Assembly (NCBI GenBank): GCA_031308135.1
Contig: JAHLJT010000631.1
Location: 159,068,921 to 159,132,920, forward strand
Length of the DNA stretch: 64,000 nucleotides
Direction: 5' to 3'
From: Acheta domesticus
Lineage: Eukaryota > Arthropoda > Insecta > Orthoptera > Gryllidae
Of this stretch, positions 10,501 through 22,477 are shown piece after piece (the first letter of the stretch is position 1; every line of letters starts with the position of its first letter). The translations under genes were made by a program, and so were the position numbers. Under the pieces are notes generated by a model that ran no database searches, was not told the DNA's origin, and was given only the letters and a program-made list of their open reading frames with translations.

Positions 10501-11861
10501 AATAAAGATGAAGTAGATGAAAGAAAGAATCACACTCATTTTTTAATGTAATTGCGTACATAAAAATGTAGGAATAAAAAGATAGAAAGTCATGAATAAT
10601 TTTTAGAGAGCCAAAAGTATTATGCCTGCTTAAAATATAATTTTACAAGTACTCTGCATTCAGTGATGTACAAATAAAGTTATATATTTAATACGTTGGG
10701 GTTGTGCTATAATACAAATTATACCTAATATAACTATTTATTATAAAAATGTGTTTGTTTAGCTGAATTTGTAGTAATTAACTCATTTGTCAAACTTTAT
10801 TACAGAACAATATTTGTAATATTTCCTACAGTTTATAGATGTAATATCCTTCGAATTTTGCCACATCAATTCAACAAAAATACTTGTAAAACCAAAATAT
10901 TCTAAATATTTTTATTCTTTATACCTTTTATTGAATTTCTTACATTGTATTTCAAAAATTGGTTCGAAATAACCCCTGGAAAAATACTTTCATGAGACGA
11001 GATTTTGCTTCTAGAATTCCATTGCGGTTGCAACAAAAATTCAATCGTTTTCCAATGGGTTCGTGAAAACATTTTTTTCAAATATTAAAAAGGCCGTAGA
11101 AGATTTCATTTAAAGAGAATAGTTCCTATCGAATGTATTTCTACGGCATGAACGAGTCGTACAATGGTGTTGCGAATAAACTGGTGAAAGCGAAACCCTG
11201 GTTGTTTATCCCATGGCCGGTCGACTGGTCACGTCGAGAAGAGAGCTGTGCGTATCCATAATGAATGTAAATCACGCAAATCCTTGCGAACGTGATACGA
11301 TGGTCTATTGTACCAATTGCGATCGACGAGGCAGCCCAGTTTTGGAAGTTATTTTTGGTGAAAATTCATATTCGGCCAAAGAGAACAATCTGCCTCCCGC
11401 TTCGCTGGTATTTGCTTTTCGATGTAATTGCAATAATTCCCAAATAATATCTACTTTCAATGAGCCTGCTGGCTGCACTTTGAGCTTGAATTAATTTTTG
11501 CGCTGAATGCGTTTTACCTGAAATACCGCATTAACATTTATAAAGGCAGTAATTCGGATTTAATTTTTTATTCTGAATTTTGAAGTGCAAAAGCAAATGA
11601 TTTTATCATTGGTTCTGAGAAGTACTGGATATTCAACTCTACTGAATGGTACTTTATTGGAATTTCGAAAGATCTAGGGATTTATCGGAACTAATTTTTA
11701 ATCTTTCACCAAATAACCATTAATACGTGTTCCCATTTAATGATTTAGATTGCAGCCAAATATAAAATTCTTTAGTAAATGCTTCTATAAGATCCGAAAA
11801 TATTCCGATCCGATTCGTTGAATGGAGAACGCTGGTGAGAGCTTACCTGTACAGCCTGCAT
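7348..11861 (-). CDS. RR-2 cuticular protein gene, three coding exons
   Basis: Complete gene for a secreted chitin-binding structural protein of 182 residues. Coding exons on the minus strand are 11861-11847, 9993-9676 and 7563-7348; both introns are phase 0. The product starts [19 protein letters not shown], a signal peptide with likely cleavage after Ala19. A Gly/His/Tyr-rich stretch follows. Residues 56-114 form the extended Rebers-Riddiford domain of RR-2 type: YKFDY with spaced aromatics, [40 protein letters not shown] and HNGFQ/AVV. The C-terminal half is Gly/His/Tyr-rich and ends GHGHY. RR-2 proteins typically belong to stiff cuticle; that role is inferred from the family. The gene has a TATA promoter (11963-11969) and lies antisense downstream of the Tmtc2 exon. 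Intron 2 holds a SINE about 35 bp from its donor. No frame damage is seen, so I read it as functional. Confidence 0.94.
7564..9399 (-). other. Cuticle gene intron 2 (distal part)
   Basis: AT-rich intronic sequence between exon 3 and a SINE copy. Near 9207-9293 there is a short inverted repeat. Nothing else identifiable. Confidence 0.8.
9207..9293. repeat. Short inverted repeat (fold-back)
   Basis: The arms ACAATAGTCA (about 9213-9222) and TGACTATTGT (about 9277-9286) are perfect inverted copies and extend with mismatches to 9207 and 9293. They enclose about 54 bp of mixed sequence. It may be a small fold-back element or a hairpin. Confidence 0.6.
9400..9645 (+). mobile_element. SINE family A, copy 1 (3' part) in cuticle intron 2
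   Basis: Matches the 3' half of the family A copies at 18.1 and 22.5 kb: ATGCACTACACTACG, a GCTTAGAGC stretch, GGGAGATATC, GAAAACACTGGAAGCCGA and the tail CATTACACTTACGGGTCTAATGACC. The tRNA-like head is missing. It ends about 30 bp from the exon 2 donor. Confidence 0.7.
9676..9993 (-). CDS. Cuticle gene coding exon 2 (signal core and most of RR-2)
   Basis: Acceptor ctgtcctcag ends at 9994; the exon opens with CTGGCATCC (Leu-Ala-Ser) and runs 106 codons to CAC AAC GGC TTC CAG at the donor gtgcca. It encodes the hydrophobic core of the signal peptide, the Gly-rich spacer and the RR-2 domain up to HNGFQ. The donor is not a strong consensus (gtgcca rather than gtaagt). Confidence 0.93.
9994..11846 (-). 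other. Cuticle gene intron 1
   Basis: 1853-bp phase-0 intron, mostly AT-rich. The segment at 11090-11530 has a more balanced composition, no repeat similarity to the rest of the window, and a chance-sized open frame (11213-11494). It could be a conserved regulatory element, but only comparison would tell. Confidence 0.8.
11847..11861 (-). CDS. Cuticle gene coding exon 1 (first 5 codons)
   Basis: ATG CAG GCT GTA CAG followed by donor gtaagc on the minus strand; 15 coding bases encoding MQAVQ. A tiny first coding exon that splits the signal peptide is the usual layout of insect CPR genes. The start is chosen because it lies about 75 nt downstream of the predicted transcription start and joins exon 2 in phase 0 to give a good hydrophobic leader. 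Confidence 0.88.
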
Positions 11862-11934
11862 GTTGTACTTGATGTGCAACTGTTGAAGGCGAAGAGGGAA
11901 GAAACTACAATGAAGCTTGTAGTTGAGGTGAGAG

Positions 11935-12006
11935 TGATACCTGCTCCGACGCCTGTGGCTTCTTTTATACAGCGCGCTCCCCTCCCAGTGTGCCCGGTCA
12001 CGTGAC
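11935..12006 (-). promoter_or_regulatory. Cuticle gene core promoter: palindrome, TATA box, initiator
   Basis: Reading the minus strand, TATAAAA lies at 11969-11963 and an initiator-like TCACTC has its A at 11935, 34 nt after the first T of the TATA box. The 10-bp palindrome GTCACGTGAC at 11997-12006 lies about 28 bp upstream of the TATA box and contains the E-box CACGTG. It could also be read as nuclear-receptor half-sites GGTCA/TGACT spaced by two bases, but the canonical ecdysone element has a one-base spacer. TATA and initiator are directly visible; the factor binding the palindrome is inference. Confidence 0.75.
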
Positions 12007-13060
12007 TGCGGCGCCCGTCACAGCCTCCGACGCGCGTTTCGGGAAGCGAGTTGCGTGGGGGCGGGGCTCGAGGGGCGCGGCGGCGGAGGCTGGCAGATGG
12101 CGGGAGGAAGCGGAGGGGAACGGCTGTGACGCTGGCGTGAATTATGCACTAGAACCGAGATAATAATTCCAGTAAGAAACTGTTGGCACTCTGGAGAAGG
12201 GGAGGAACTATAAACGTGTGATTGGAAGAGAGAAACGAGAAATAAAAAAGTGTGATTGGACGAACGATGTTCAAAGTATTCGCCTTTGGAGTAGAGTAGG
12301 ATGATAACTAACAAAATGAAAATGTTAGTAGTGTATGGAATCTTAAGTAAATAGGTACATTTGATGGAATATTAATAGCCTATGAGGGACAGTAGTGGGA
12401 GGATGACCATGCAGGTAAGTATCGAAAAAGCAGCAAAACTAATATTGGGTAGGGCAACAGATGGCAAAGAAGGCCGGGATGACGCAAGCGGCGAAAGCAA
12501 TGGCAGCGGAAAAGCGTGAAGAAAGAGAGCGGCAACGGCAAGCGGGTGCTGCGGGGGAGAGGAGGTGGAAGCAGCGCGGTCCAAACCGGATGACGGTGGT
12601 GATGGCGGGGGGGGGGCGGAGAGGGTGGCGGGGAGACTGAAGCTGCGGAGAAGCGTTGGTAATGAGCCTGCCGACGCAGTCACCGCGCCGGAACACGGGA
12701 GCCCGCACTAATTAGCACGAGAACAAAGATCACACCACTTCCTTCACGCGTGCGTGGTGATTTACAACGGGAGGAACTCTCGATTCGCGCTGTGCGACCG
12801 CGCTCCCCGCGGGCCCGCGCCCCGTCCCGCACCTGCCCCCCCCCCCCGCCGCCCGCGGTGCGTGCACCGCAGCTGGAGAAAACGTTTTTACATAAAGCTC
12901 CTTGCGCCTTTGTGCGATAACGAACATACACTGCTTTACATAACGCTCCTCTGTAGCTGAGATCGCCGCTTCATGCTTCGATTCAGAGCGCTGAGTCCGC
13001 GACCCAACCGATCCCTTATTTGCTGAAGTGCGCATTAGTTCAGGAAAGGATTACTTTCGA
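12007..13060. other. Upstream of the cuticle gene; purine-rich block
   Basis: GC-rich to 12120, then purine-rich on the plus strand to about 12660 with a G run at 12608-12616 and a C run at about 12837-12847. No gene recognised in any frame. Confidence 0.5.
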
Positions 13061-13260
13061 GTCTCTTGGATGGCTCGTAGTCAGCGCGCTACTTTCCAGT
13101 GTTGTGGTCCCGGGTTTGATTCCTGGTGAGGTAAAATAGAGTTGTGGCTTTCCTTTAAAATCGTCTCAGTTTCTGTAGCTGTATGCCGAAGAAAGGCTCA
13201 GGGAGGCGTAGGTTGCTAGATACGGTGAAGAGAATACGTCATGTTCGCCACACGTCTCTT
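13061..13260 (+). mobile_element. tRNA-headed SINE (family D)
   Basis: The head reads like a tRNA: an A-box-like TGGCTCGTAGTCAGCG and a B-box-like GGTTTGATTCC (about 13113-13123). Stems do not close as a functional tRNA, and about 130 bp of unrelated body follows. Called as a SINE from its head alone. Confidence 0.5.
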
Positions 13261-13924
13261 TTACCGCCATTTTAAATCCCAATCGTGGGATTTAAACCAG
13301 ACCCAGACATGGGGGACCCGTTAGCTAAATGGCAAAGTCCCAAAATACCAACCAAAGTGCCAAATACGACCCAAAGTGCCAAATACATACGTATATTATG
13401 TGCGACTTGTCAGCGCAACTCCGACCCAAAGTTTCTAACATAATGTAATAGGTTGGATTATTATTAATGAGTTCTTACTTCATCACATTTTTCCAACTAA
13501 CTTGCGCAATTTGAACGATAACATGGAATTATTAGTTAAGGGTAATGTAAATAAACAATCCAACTTATATGAACATAAAACCTTTGATTTTCAGCATCTG
13601 TTTTTACATTAGTGGAAATTCCTCCTTATGCATTTAAATTATGTAGAGAGCATGATTGAGAAAAAATATTATTGTTTTAACCATTGTTCTAAGCGCCCAA
13701 ACACTATAATACTATTCATAAATATGGTGACTATTACCGACCAGTAATAATTTCTCAAAGTATATTGTAGTTGTTGAATCAAGAGTTTTTTTTCTTCCTC
13801 GTTACGGAGTAGAGAGTAAGTTATGTAATGCTGAACGATAAAACGTGGAATTTTCGCAGTAAATCATTTATTTATTTATTTGTTTGTCAAAAAAACAGTA
13901 AAAACTGTATATGACGTGTGGGGA
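13261..13924. other. Gene-free stretch with a palindrome and a short tandem repeat
   Basis: A perfect 11-bp hairpin TTTAAATCCCA-ATCG-TGGGATTTAAA lies at about 13273-13298. Around 13350-13388 the phrase CCAAAGTGCCAAATAC occurs twice in tandem. The rest is AT-rich with nothing identifiable. Confidence 0.6.
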
Positions 13925-14500
13925 AAGAAATTTATCTGCGCACATTTTCTTGAGGGCCAGAATAAAAAAAAAAAAAACACCCTTCATTTACAATAGGGTT
14001 CTGATAACGAAAAAGTGGATAAATCCAGTTGCTAAATTTAGAAAAAAATCCCCTAACACATGTTGCTAGAATTCATATTTTGTGGATCGTTGATACCAAA
14101 AAATCGAGTGACAGCAAAACGTCTGTCTGTCCGTTCGTTTGTCCGTTCGTCTGTCTGTTCGTCTGTCCGTCCGTCTGTCCGTCCGTCTGTCCGTCGTCTA
14201 TCAGTCTGTCTGTGAACAAGGCTAGCGGCTATACCGTTTAGCCGATTTTCTGCAAAATTGATGTTCACTTAGTGATCTGGATGATAGCGCGGCCTATTGA
14301 ATTTGAAACCGATATTTTAGTTTTGGAGGGTTATTTACATGAAGCCCTTGAGACGTTTTACAAATTTTCAAAAATGGTTCCAACGTTTTTGTTGAATAGT
14401 GTGCATAATGGTTCCAACGTTTAAGAGATTGGTGCAGGTCTCATGTTTGTTGAAATCCCTAAATTTTCGAAAATTTTAAAAGTACAATTTTTTTCGGAGT
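13925..14500 (+). repeat. Dispersed repeat family C, copy 1
   Basis: Shares an ordered set of blocks with copies at 26.2 and 29.9 kb: CTGATAACGAAAAA, TTTTGTGGATCGTTGATACC, AAAATCGA, GTCTGTCTGTCCG, then GAATTTGAAACCGATATTTT and TTACATGAAG. The CTGTCCGT block has expanded here. No coding capacity is visible, and class is unknown. Confidence 0.7.
14121..14214. repeat. (GTCC/GTCT)n microsatellite inside repeat C
   Basis: About 23 tetranucleotides of GTCT, GTCC and GTTC type. The corresponding place in the 26.4-kb copy has only about five units, so the array expanded after insertion. Confidence 0.85.
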
Positions 14501-17500
14501 CTTCCTACAACTAAAATACTAAAGAAAGAGATTTTTTCCTGAATTAAATCTATTCCTTAAAGGCAAATTTTGAAACAAAGTCAGGCATAATACTTCGAAA
14601 ATTTGAGTACTTTTTGCATAATTTTGCGTTAAAATAGGGCGAGAAAGTACGTGCTTCTTTAGCACCACTACTTTATCCTTACACTCTATTATTTCACTCG
14701 TAATGAAATTTCTTAATAATAATTTAACAGAAAATAGTATAGACATTACGGATTTAATTGTTTCTTGCCGTTGTTCTTGACTTAAAAAATATTATTACAA
14801 TTGAATTTTACCTAATAAAACAGTGCAGAATGCAAGGTTAAACTGAAGCAATACACTCTTATTTTTGGTCATATTATTTAATAGCTCCCCCTAAGGCAGC
14901 TTACTTTAGAAATACCTTTTTGACTGAAGAAATTCAATAGATTATATTTTTCAAAGTATTAAATGCGAAATTTCAAGTAATGAAATATAGTCAGTAACGT
15001 AAAAATTTGACATAAATATACAGTGAATAATCCTAAAAAATAAAAGGATTTGAGTAAATTTGAATAACTTCACATGTTTACAGAAACAAGGGGCTGTGTA
15101 ACGCAACCTAAATGTTGATTTAAACTTGTTTAATTTACAATAAAATATTGCAAAAGCAATGTGTATTTTTTCAGTCTAATGAAGTAATTTATTACACTTG
15201 CCCTCAAATAACGGTGCTGTTTTAAAGAAGAAGAGTTCATTGACACCAAAATTATACTTTTCCAATCTTTTAAGGTTCTTGGGAAAGTTACGCATTCTTT
15301 CATAGTTCTTCTTCTTTTGCAAGATGTTATGTTTTAACACAATGCAAACTCAACATTATGCGTTTCCACACACGCAACTAGCTGGTCACACACACTTTTG
15401 TTTCTTATAACAAAAAGAATTTTATTTTCCGTCATTTTCTCCAGGAAACAACTGTCACCGTTTATCAGATGACGCTCCCTGAAGTGTATTAAGGTGCATT
15501 TCGCGTAACCCTTGGTTACCCATCTGCGCGACAAGCTGCTTAAATGAAGACTTGAAAATTAATGTTACGAATACCCAATGAGATTAATCGCTGGGTTTCA
15601 TCAGTGTTCGGTTAAAGACTTTGAAGATAGCCTGCTTAAAAAAATTGCCAAGAGTATAGTATTTAATTAGGGTTCTGGAAATTAAAAGTATACATTTGCG
15701 GATTTTACTCATTTTACAATTAAATACTTGCAATAGTGTTCACCTCAACATTTATGATCATTTCACAACGACATGATATTGTAAATTCTTTTAAATGTAT
15801 CACATTTTTATAACGTGTTTTCTATATTTTATTGTTGATTGTGTTTCTGGGTATCTTTCATAAAAATCGAAACCGGAGCCTTCCTCAAACAAAAAGATGT
15901 ATCCTTTAACGTTAAGGCTTCTGGAGAAGTTTTTATTCTCCATCTCGAGATGTTGGCGTTGTCTCTGTCCTAATATTGCTTGGAGAAGAGGACGGAGTAT
16001 CGGCTAGAAGAAGGTCGTGGTCGGCAGGGAATAGGGCTGCACCCCCCTCTTCGGGTATTCTCTCCAGTGTGATCCTCTCCTCTTTCCAGACTCCGCCTTT
16101 ACGGTCATCTTGTACTGCTGTACATGGTTTCATGTTTGTGAACTGAGACGAACATACTCATTTCATTTTTTCATTTCGTTTCTGATTGAAATGTATAATT
16201 TTGTGGTTCATTTTAATCTCTTATTGCATCAAAAATGTTCTTCTTTAAAGTCAAAAATTAAGCGAGTTTTCCGGAGAAACCTCTACGTTTTAAAAAGGGT
16301 ATTTTTAACGTACACATCTGCAGACGTTAAAAATACTATAAGATTATTTTGCGTATCAATATATATTCTTGATTTTAGAATATTCTGAGTTTTGTATACA
16401 TGTTGATTATATTTACTTCCTTATTTGTATTTCAACTCTTCTTCGCCATAATATTCGTAATTATTAGGTTTAAAATTGCTAATCCGATATACATTGTTGT
16501 TCAAGAGAGTGTTCAATCTGAGGATTGCACTGCGACAGTTCGCACACTCTTATCCAATTTTTGAAGAAGGTAATAAAGCATGTTTTCATAATCTGCATAA
16601 CATGAAATGCAATATTCTCAGTGCGCATCTTGATGCATACACATGGCCGCTTGTACATTTGCCCGCGTTGGGCGTGCTGCGCGTGGCCCGGCCAGTGCGT
16701 TCGGGGCTGCTGGGGCGCGGGGCGGAGGCTGGCGCGCGGCCAGCGGCGCAGACGAACCCGCGTGCGCGAGGGGCGGGGTGACCTTGGCCCGCATGCCACG
16801 CCTTGCTGCCCCGGGCGACACCTGCGCCGCCACCCTCACCCCACCGCTCGCGACGCTCACAATGCACTCTTGTGCTCCCTCCGAGTTAATGACACTCGCT
16901 CTTCTAGGAAAATAAAGTGTAATACTTGATACTTTGCGTCTGTTTAATTTCTTTTTCATCATTTTACAAGCGTTCAATGGATCCCGAAAATCTAAACATG
17001 TAACTGTTTGATACAAGTCTAGACGTTACAAGAAAAATACTAAAACTTATTTTTATTTCTTTACTCCAACGGCGTTTTAACCCTAAGTCATGGGGTGTTC
17101 ACAAAAAAATTAAATTTGTTTTTTAGTCAAAACTTTCTTAGTGTTACTTCTTCAGGTAACTTAACAAACCACGAAGAAGTGAGAAATATTGAAATATAAT
17201 ATTTCGTTTCACTCTCACTGAAAACGACCCATGTACTTCACTTTTCAAGCATTCATCATTTTTTAACATATTAATCAGAGGATGAATCATAATAAAATTA
17301 ATGGTGGAATTAAGATTCTTTTGACTTTGGTAAGGAAAAATTGTAAGAACCATTCTAATAAAAAATTATTTTTTAATATTAAGTACTTTATTCATAGACC
17401 ATGTTCATAGACCATTGCCATGTAGATGTATATGAAGAAACAAACAAAAAAATATTATTTTTGAAAAATTAATAATTTAATAATTTAAATTAAAGTAGTA

Positions 17501-18091
17501 TTAAGTTATGTCCATCTAAAAACTAACTTTCTGTAAAAAAAAAAAAAAAAGAAAGAATAGAAGCTGAAATAGCCTTTCAGAAATTACTCCAGGCAGAATG
17601 ACAGACAAAATTCCTAAAAACAATATTGAATTGGTTTCTATATCATCTAATAAGGCTTGTGAGATTATACGAGTAAAAGGGCAGTTATTCTGAACTCACA
17701 GACAAATAATCCAAATTTATATAGATAAGAAATTATGCCAGTACGCTTACGATAATCGACATGCAAGTGTAAATGTTTGAACATCCTATAGATATTCTGA
17801 AAAAATATTTTTCAGCAAGTGGCAGATTCCTGTTTGTTGCATACAAATTCAAACTGATATTCAGTTTGCTGTAGCAACTTTGAGGTTTATTACAAAACTG
17901 GGCATTCTCTAATCCGAAGTCTGTTTAATCTGATATTTCCTTATTTCATACAGACACGTTCATTCCAACTATGCTAACTTAATATTTTTGCTCAGGATCA
18001 ATGTACAACTTTCAGTCGTAATCTCAACGTCACTAGTTTTTATTAAAGTCTAATTATTTAAGCATCAAGTTTAACCTCTTTTAATGCACAT
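14501..18091. other. Gene-free stretch
   Basis: AT-rich, with one GC island at 16650-16860 that is open in several frames but resembles no family. A(15) run near 17538. No RNA gene or intact element recognised. Confidence 0.5.
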
Positions 18092-18572
18092 ATTGAGTGA
18101 TTGGTGGTTCCGAGCACGTCAACCCGTAAGTATAGATTTTTTCTCCTCCAAAGGTGAGATCAGATGTCGACCTACCTGTCGGCTAACAGTGTTTTCCTCA
18201 ACAAGGTATCTCCCATCAGCCTGGCACCGCCCTTACCCGGACACGTTCTAAGCTCCTGATCGATCTCCCGGCATGTGTTAGTGCAATGTATGTAAGCAAG
18301 TGTGATGTATGTAAGGGCTGAGGATAGGGCAAGGAAGGATGAAGATCGCGGTCCGTGGACCGTCCTTTTAGGGTACTGCTCCGGCATTGATCGGAGAAAC
18401 CATGGAAAACTAGCGATCAGAGAAACAGGCCACTAGAATTTTCCTCCAGACAGCGACTGAATGCAATTAACCTATCGAAGCCTATATCTAGCTAGTGTCG
18501 AAAATCCTGCCACCGTCGTGACTGGAACCTAGGACCTCCCGGTCAGAGAATCTGGGGCACCTCTCCCGATAA
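18092..18572 (-). mobile_element. SINE family A, copy 2
   Basis: Read on the minus strand it starts with a tRNA-like head (GAGAGGTGCCCCAGATTC ... GACCGGGAGGTCC ... GGTTCCAGTC). It continues through the shared body GTCGCTGTCTGGAGG and AATGCCGGAGCAGTACCCTA, then TACTTACGGG near the end. Body and order match the plus-strand copy at 22.5 kb. Confidence 0.85.
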
Positions 18573-21500
18573 AAATAATACACAAAGTGAAGGTTACCTT
18601 CACAGACCTAGCTGCTGGCTGTGAATCAATACTATACAAATGCTATGAAAATTTGAATTTTTACTTTGTAGTTTAAATTGAAAAAAAAACAGATTAAAAC
18701 ACGCGCATCTTGCTGAAATAGCAACGAAGCTAGTGTATAGCATATTCATATCGAAAACAAAACGAAACAAATTATAATGGCGATCCCTACATTATTTTTT
18801 TTTCTAAAAGATCGAGGAGTCAGCTCTGTGGGCGCAATACTTACGTCACATGTGATATTCGATATTGTAATTAATTGGTCTAATGTTCAACAGTGAAATA
18901 TCCATTATACTCGGAACGTATGAATTTAAACTTGCACACAGTCACACTTGGGCAAACCTTAGCAGTACTTAGTCTTTCTGTTGCCCGCGGGTTCCATCTC
19001 GTGTGCTTCCGTGCTATCAAGTACGTCATAACAATACTAAGAATGTTAGAAAACTATTAATTGCATGTAGGATATGTGACCGACTTTGTGGCACAGATGA
19101 ACATTTTAAATTTTCTCATTCTGTTTCACAGATACTCCACTAACCCCTTCTATTTCCGCGAGAGTTCCTGAGACTTTTGTTGCAATGTCATTGTGATACA
19201 AAAGTTCCTGTAGTAATTCCGGAGATGTCGTTTATATTTAGCTCGTCAAACACGTTTTCGTGGGTTCATTCGCACTATTTTTGTCCCTTTTCGTTGGGGG
19301 ATCCCTGTCATGATGACACGTCCTCATTGTGTTGTAGGAACTATTCTGTGCACCTGGATTTTTATATGAAATAAATTATAAAAAGAAATACTAAGTATCA
19401 AGAGTTAGTGGAACCAGTTTTCTAAGACCATTCAATTAACTCATTATATCTTTTATCCTGATTCGTTAGCTTTTATCGAATTCATACATTCGTTATCATA
19501 AGTTTATTTTTGAATTTTATCTATCATTTCTACAATATTTGAGGACATTTTTCGATATTGGTTTGGCGATGAGTTGTCGTTGGCATTACAAAATTAAATA
19601 ATGATTGGCGTTGTCATTGCCAACAATATTTTATTAGCAACAGCAGCTAAGTCATCCTAAGCTGCTCATGTAATAAATAATATTGTGGACAATGACAAAG
19701 CCTACAATTATTTCTGAGCTTCACAACTGACATATCTCTGATGGCTTTAACATGGACCCATTTATCGTTCCCCATTTAGTTTTTCGTTTACTACTGCTGC
19801 TATCGTCTTCCCTAAAATTCTTATTGTCCTGCCCTTGCAGCGCAGGTCCATTGTTCCTTCCCCGCTGCATCCGACATCTTCATAGCTCACGTTAATCGCC
19901 GTCTTATTTCGTAGACTTCAATCTCCGTTTACTCAGCTGCAGCTCCGCACGCTCAACTACTCCCAAAGGAGATCACCTTCCTTTTGAGCGCCGCCGCGCC
20001 GCGCTGCGCCGTCGTCGCTTGGGCTGTTCGCCTGTGCTTCACCTTTACAGCCTCCCTTCCCCTCCCCTTCGCTCCTCTTCCCGTCGGATGTCTCCGCGCC
20101 CTCGTCGCCCTGTCAGCTACTCGCCGTGTCATCTCCCGCCTCGCCTCACCCCGCGCCGCCTCACCCGCTCCCGCCCTCTCCCCGCCCTCACCACGCCACG
20201 GCCCGCCCCGCCACTCCCCGCGCCGTACAGCTTCGCTCCGCCCCCCGGGGAACCCACGCGTCTGGAAACTTTTTTGATTGGATCATAGCAAGCCCTCGCC
20301 GCAGCGCGTCGTGCCTCCGCCCGACCTCCCTTTTCCTTCTCCGCCATTTCTTCCCTTCACAGCGCCGGCATAACTCGGCTTCGCACTTGTCAACGCTCCA
20401 TTGATACACACGACGAGGGCGCGCGGGCGGCCGTCTCCTTTTCGTCTTCCGCCTCCCGCTCCTGGCTGCGCAGTCTGTTCCTTCCTCTCCGCGGGCGACC
20501 TCCGCCTTCGCAAACGGCTGCGCTCGTTCTCCCCTCCGCCTTCGCGGGCGCGCGCAGAACGAGGGGAAGGAAAAAAGCGACGCTGAAACTCGCGAGTCTG
20601 GATACGACGCGGGGCGCGCCAGGCGTGGAGCCAGCCAATAAGATGCGCGCGCGCCTCCTGAATTGCTTATCTGAAAATGGCTAACGACGGTGCCCGTAAT
20701 GTTTCCGAAGGAAGCTGTCTTATGGGTTCGGAAATTATTCGTTTTCTCCTTGGAGACAGCGACTCTGGGAAGAAAGAAAGAAAAGAAGCTATCAAAGTAA
20801 CAGATTTTGCATGTTTATTCGGATAGGAAAATAAAACAATTAAAATGGTGAAGTTGAAGTTTTCCACAAGTTTCCACGTAATACCAGTTTTCATGAAGTC
20901 AAAAGCGAACTTGCATTATATAATTCTAGAATCCACCTTCGTAAAGTACATAAATGACAATTAAGGTTTGTGAAACTGAAAAAAAAAAATTACACGTTTT
21001 AGAAATTGAGAGACATGTTTTGGTGCATAACAACACCTTATCATCATTTCCCCAATTCCAAATTCTGTACCAATATTTATATTAAATCAATGCAATTCAT
21101 TATAATAATTATGGAACCCATTTTTTCAAGCGATTATGAATAATTAAATATAAACGAATATTTTTATTATTAGCAATGTACGCAGCGTGTATTTTAACTA
21201 AAAGTTGGACTTATATTTGTCTATTTACAAAAGAAGTTTCAAGATTTACCGTCTTACGTTAGATCTACGTAACATCTAGTAAATAATTCATTATTTCCGT
21301 TTCAACTGAGTGTGCAGAACATTATGCGAAGAATACAGTAGATATGTATCCCTTTATTTAAAATGTAGAAGAAATTGCGTAACATTTCCAGTTTCCCTAA
21401 CACTAATTTGTAGAATTACACTTCACACTAATGATTCTAATTAGTATCTCCTTTCCTTATTATTTCTGAGTCTGCAAATAACTGTGCTACTGGGAATAAT

Positions 21501-22477
21501 ACGACTATAAATAAACATTACTTTTCAAATTTTCACATTTCATGAACGCACTGTACACATAAAAGATATTAGTAAATAACAAAAAAAATTGAATATATGT
21601 CCGTCTTGTGCGTAACAAAACCCAAATGGGCGGAAAGTATTACTATTTACTCATTATAAATTTACACATTAATTGCTCTTATTTTTGTGTTCTTGGTAAA
21701 AAGTATTAGTTGTTTTGTTCTGAACGATATTCTATTTCGGCAAGAAAAATATAAAAAATTAAAAATATATCAAAATTAGTCTGCTTAGATTAATAAAATA
21801 GTAGAATTAATCTGCAAATTGGAAACTAAACCATGTATTTGATAGGTCCTTTCATTTACTTGTTTAATGGAAGTAAGATTTCATTTTTTGCAGAGAATGT
21901 TTCAGGCAAAAACTATTTTGTTTGCGCCGCAACAATATTACTTCTTACTTTCCTTACGATTCTTAATCTCCACTTTCTCTGAAAAGAAAGATTCTCATAA
22001 AGGAGGGCACCATTCTTGAGTTCTTTCGCAAGAATCGAAATGGGGTGATAAAGCAGGTGATTGTTCCGTTGTCAGGGCAACTGAGAAAAAGACTAGAAAG
22101 GACTGGACACAGACATCTCAGATTATTTTGCACCTCCTTTCGAGAACTCACCGACATGATGGCAGAGTATTACAAGCTCTAATTTGACGGCGATTAGCTG
22201 AACTCATCTAAGCAAAAGAATGGTTTTCTTTAGTAGATTCCATTTCGTAAACTGCGTCAAAATTACGCAAGAATAGCATATTCAGCATCCTCGCTTTTTT
22301 ATCTACAAAAGCGTTAGCATGAAAAATACAGAATTTTCTGTTTGTTTGAACTAGTACCGTGGAAGAACTCGTAGTTCTTGAATTTTTAAGTTTCTTTTAT
22401 AAGAAGTAACATCAACTCAAAACTTCTAATTAGGTAGTTCATTTAAACTATTAAAACACCCATCACTTAAACCAAGA
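18573..22477. other. Gene-free stretch with one GC-rich, pyrimidine-rich island
   Basis: The island spans about 19790-20650, pyrimidine-rich on the plus strand, with GC-rich core 19980-20650. All long frames in it look like composition artefacts. The flanks are AT-rich and featureless. Confidence 0.5.

Noticed and set aside
11213..11494. 93-codon plus-strand open frame with scattered Cys pairs (CTNC, CNC).
   Set aside because: Length is within chance, no homology recognised, lies in a cuticle-gene intron on the opposite strand.
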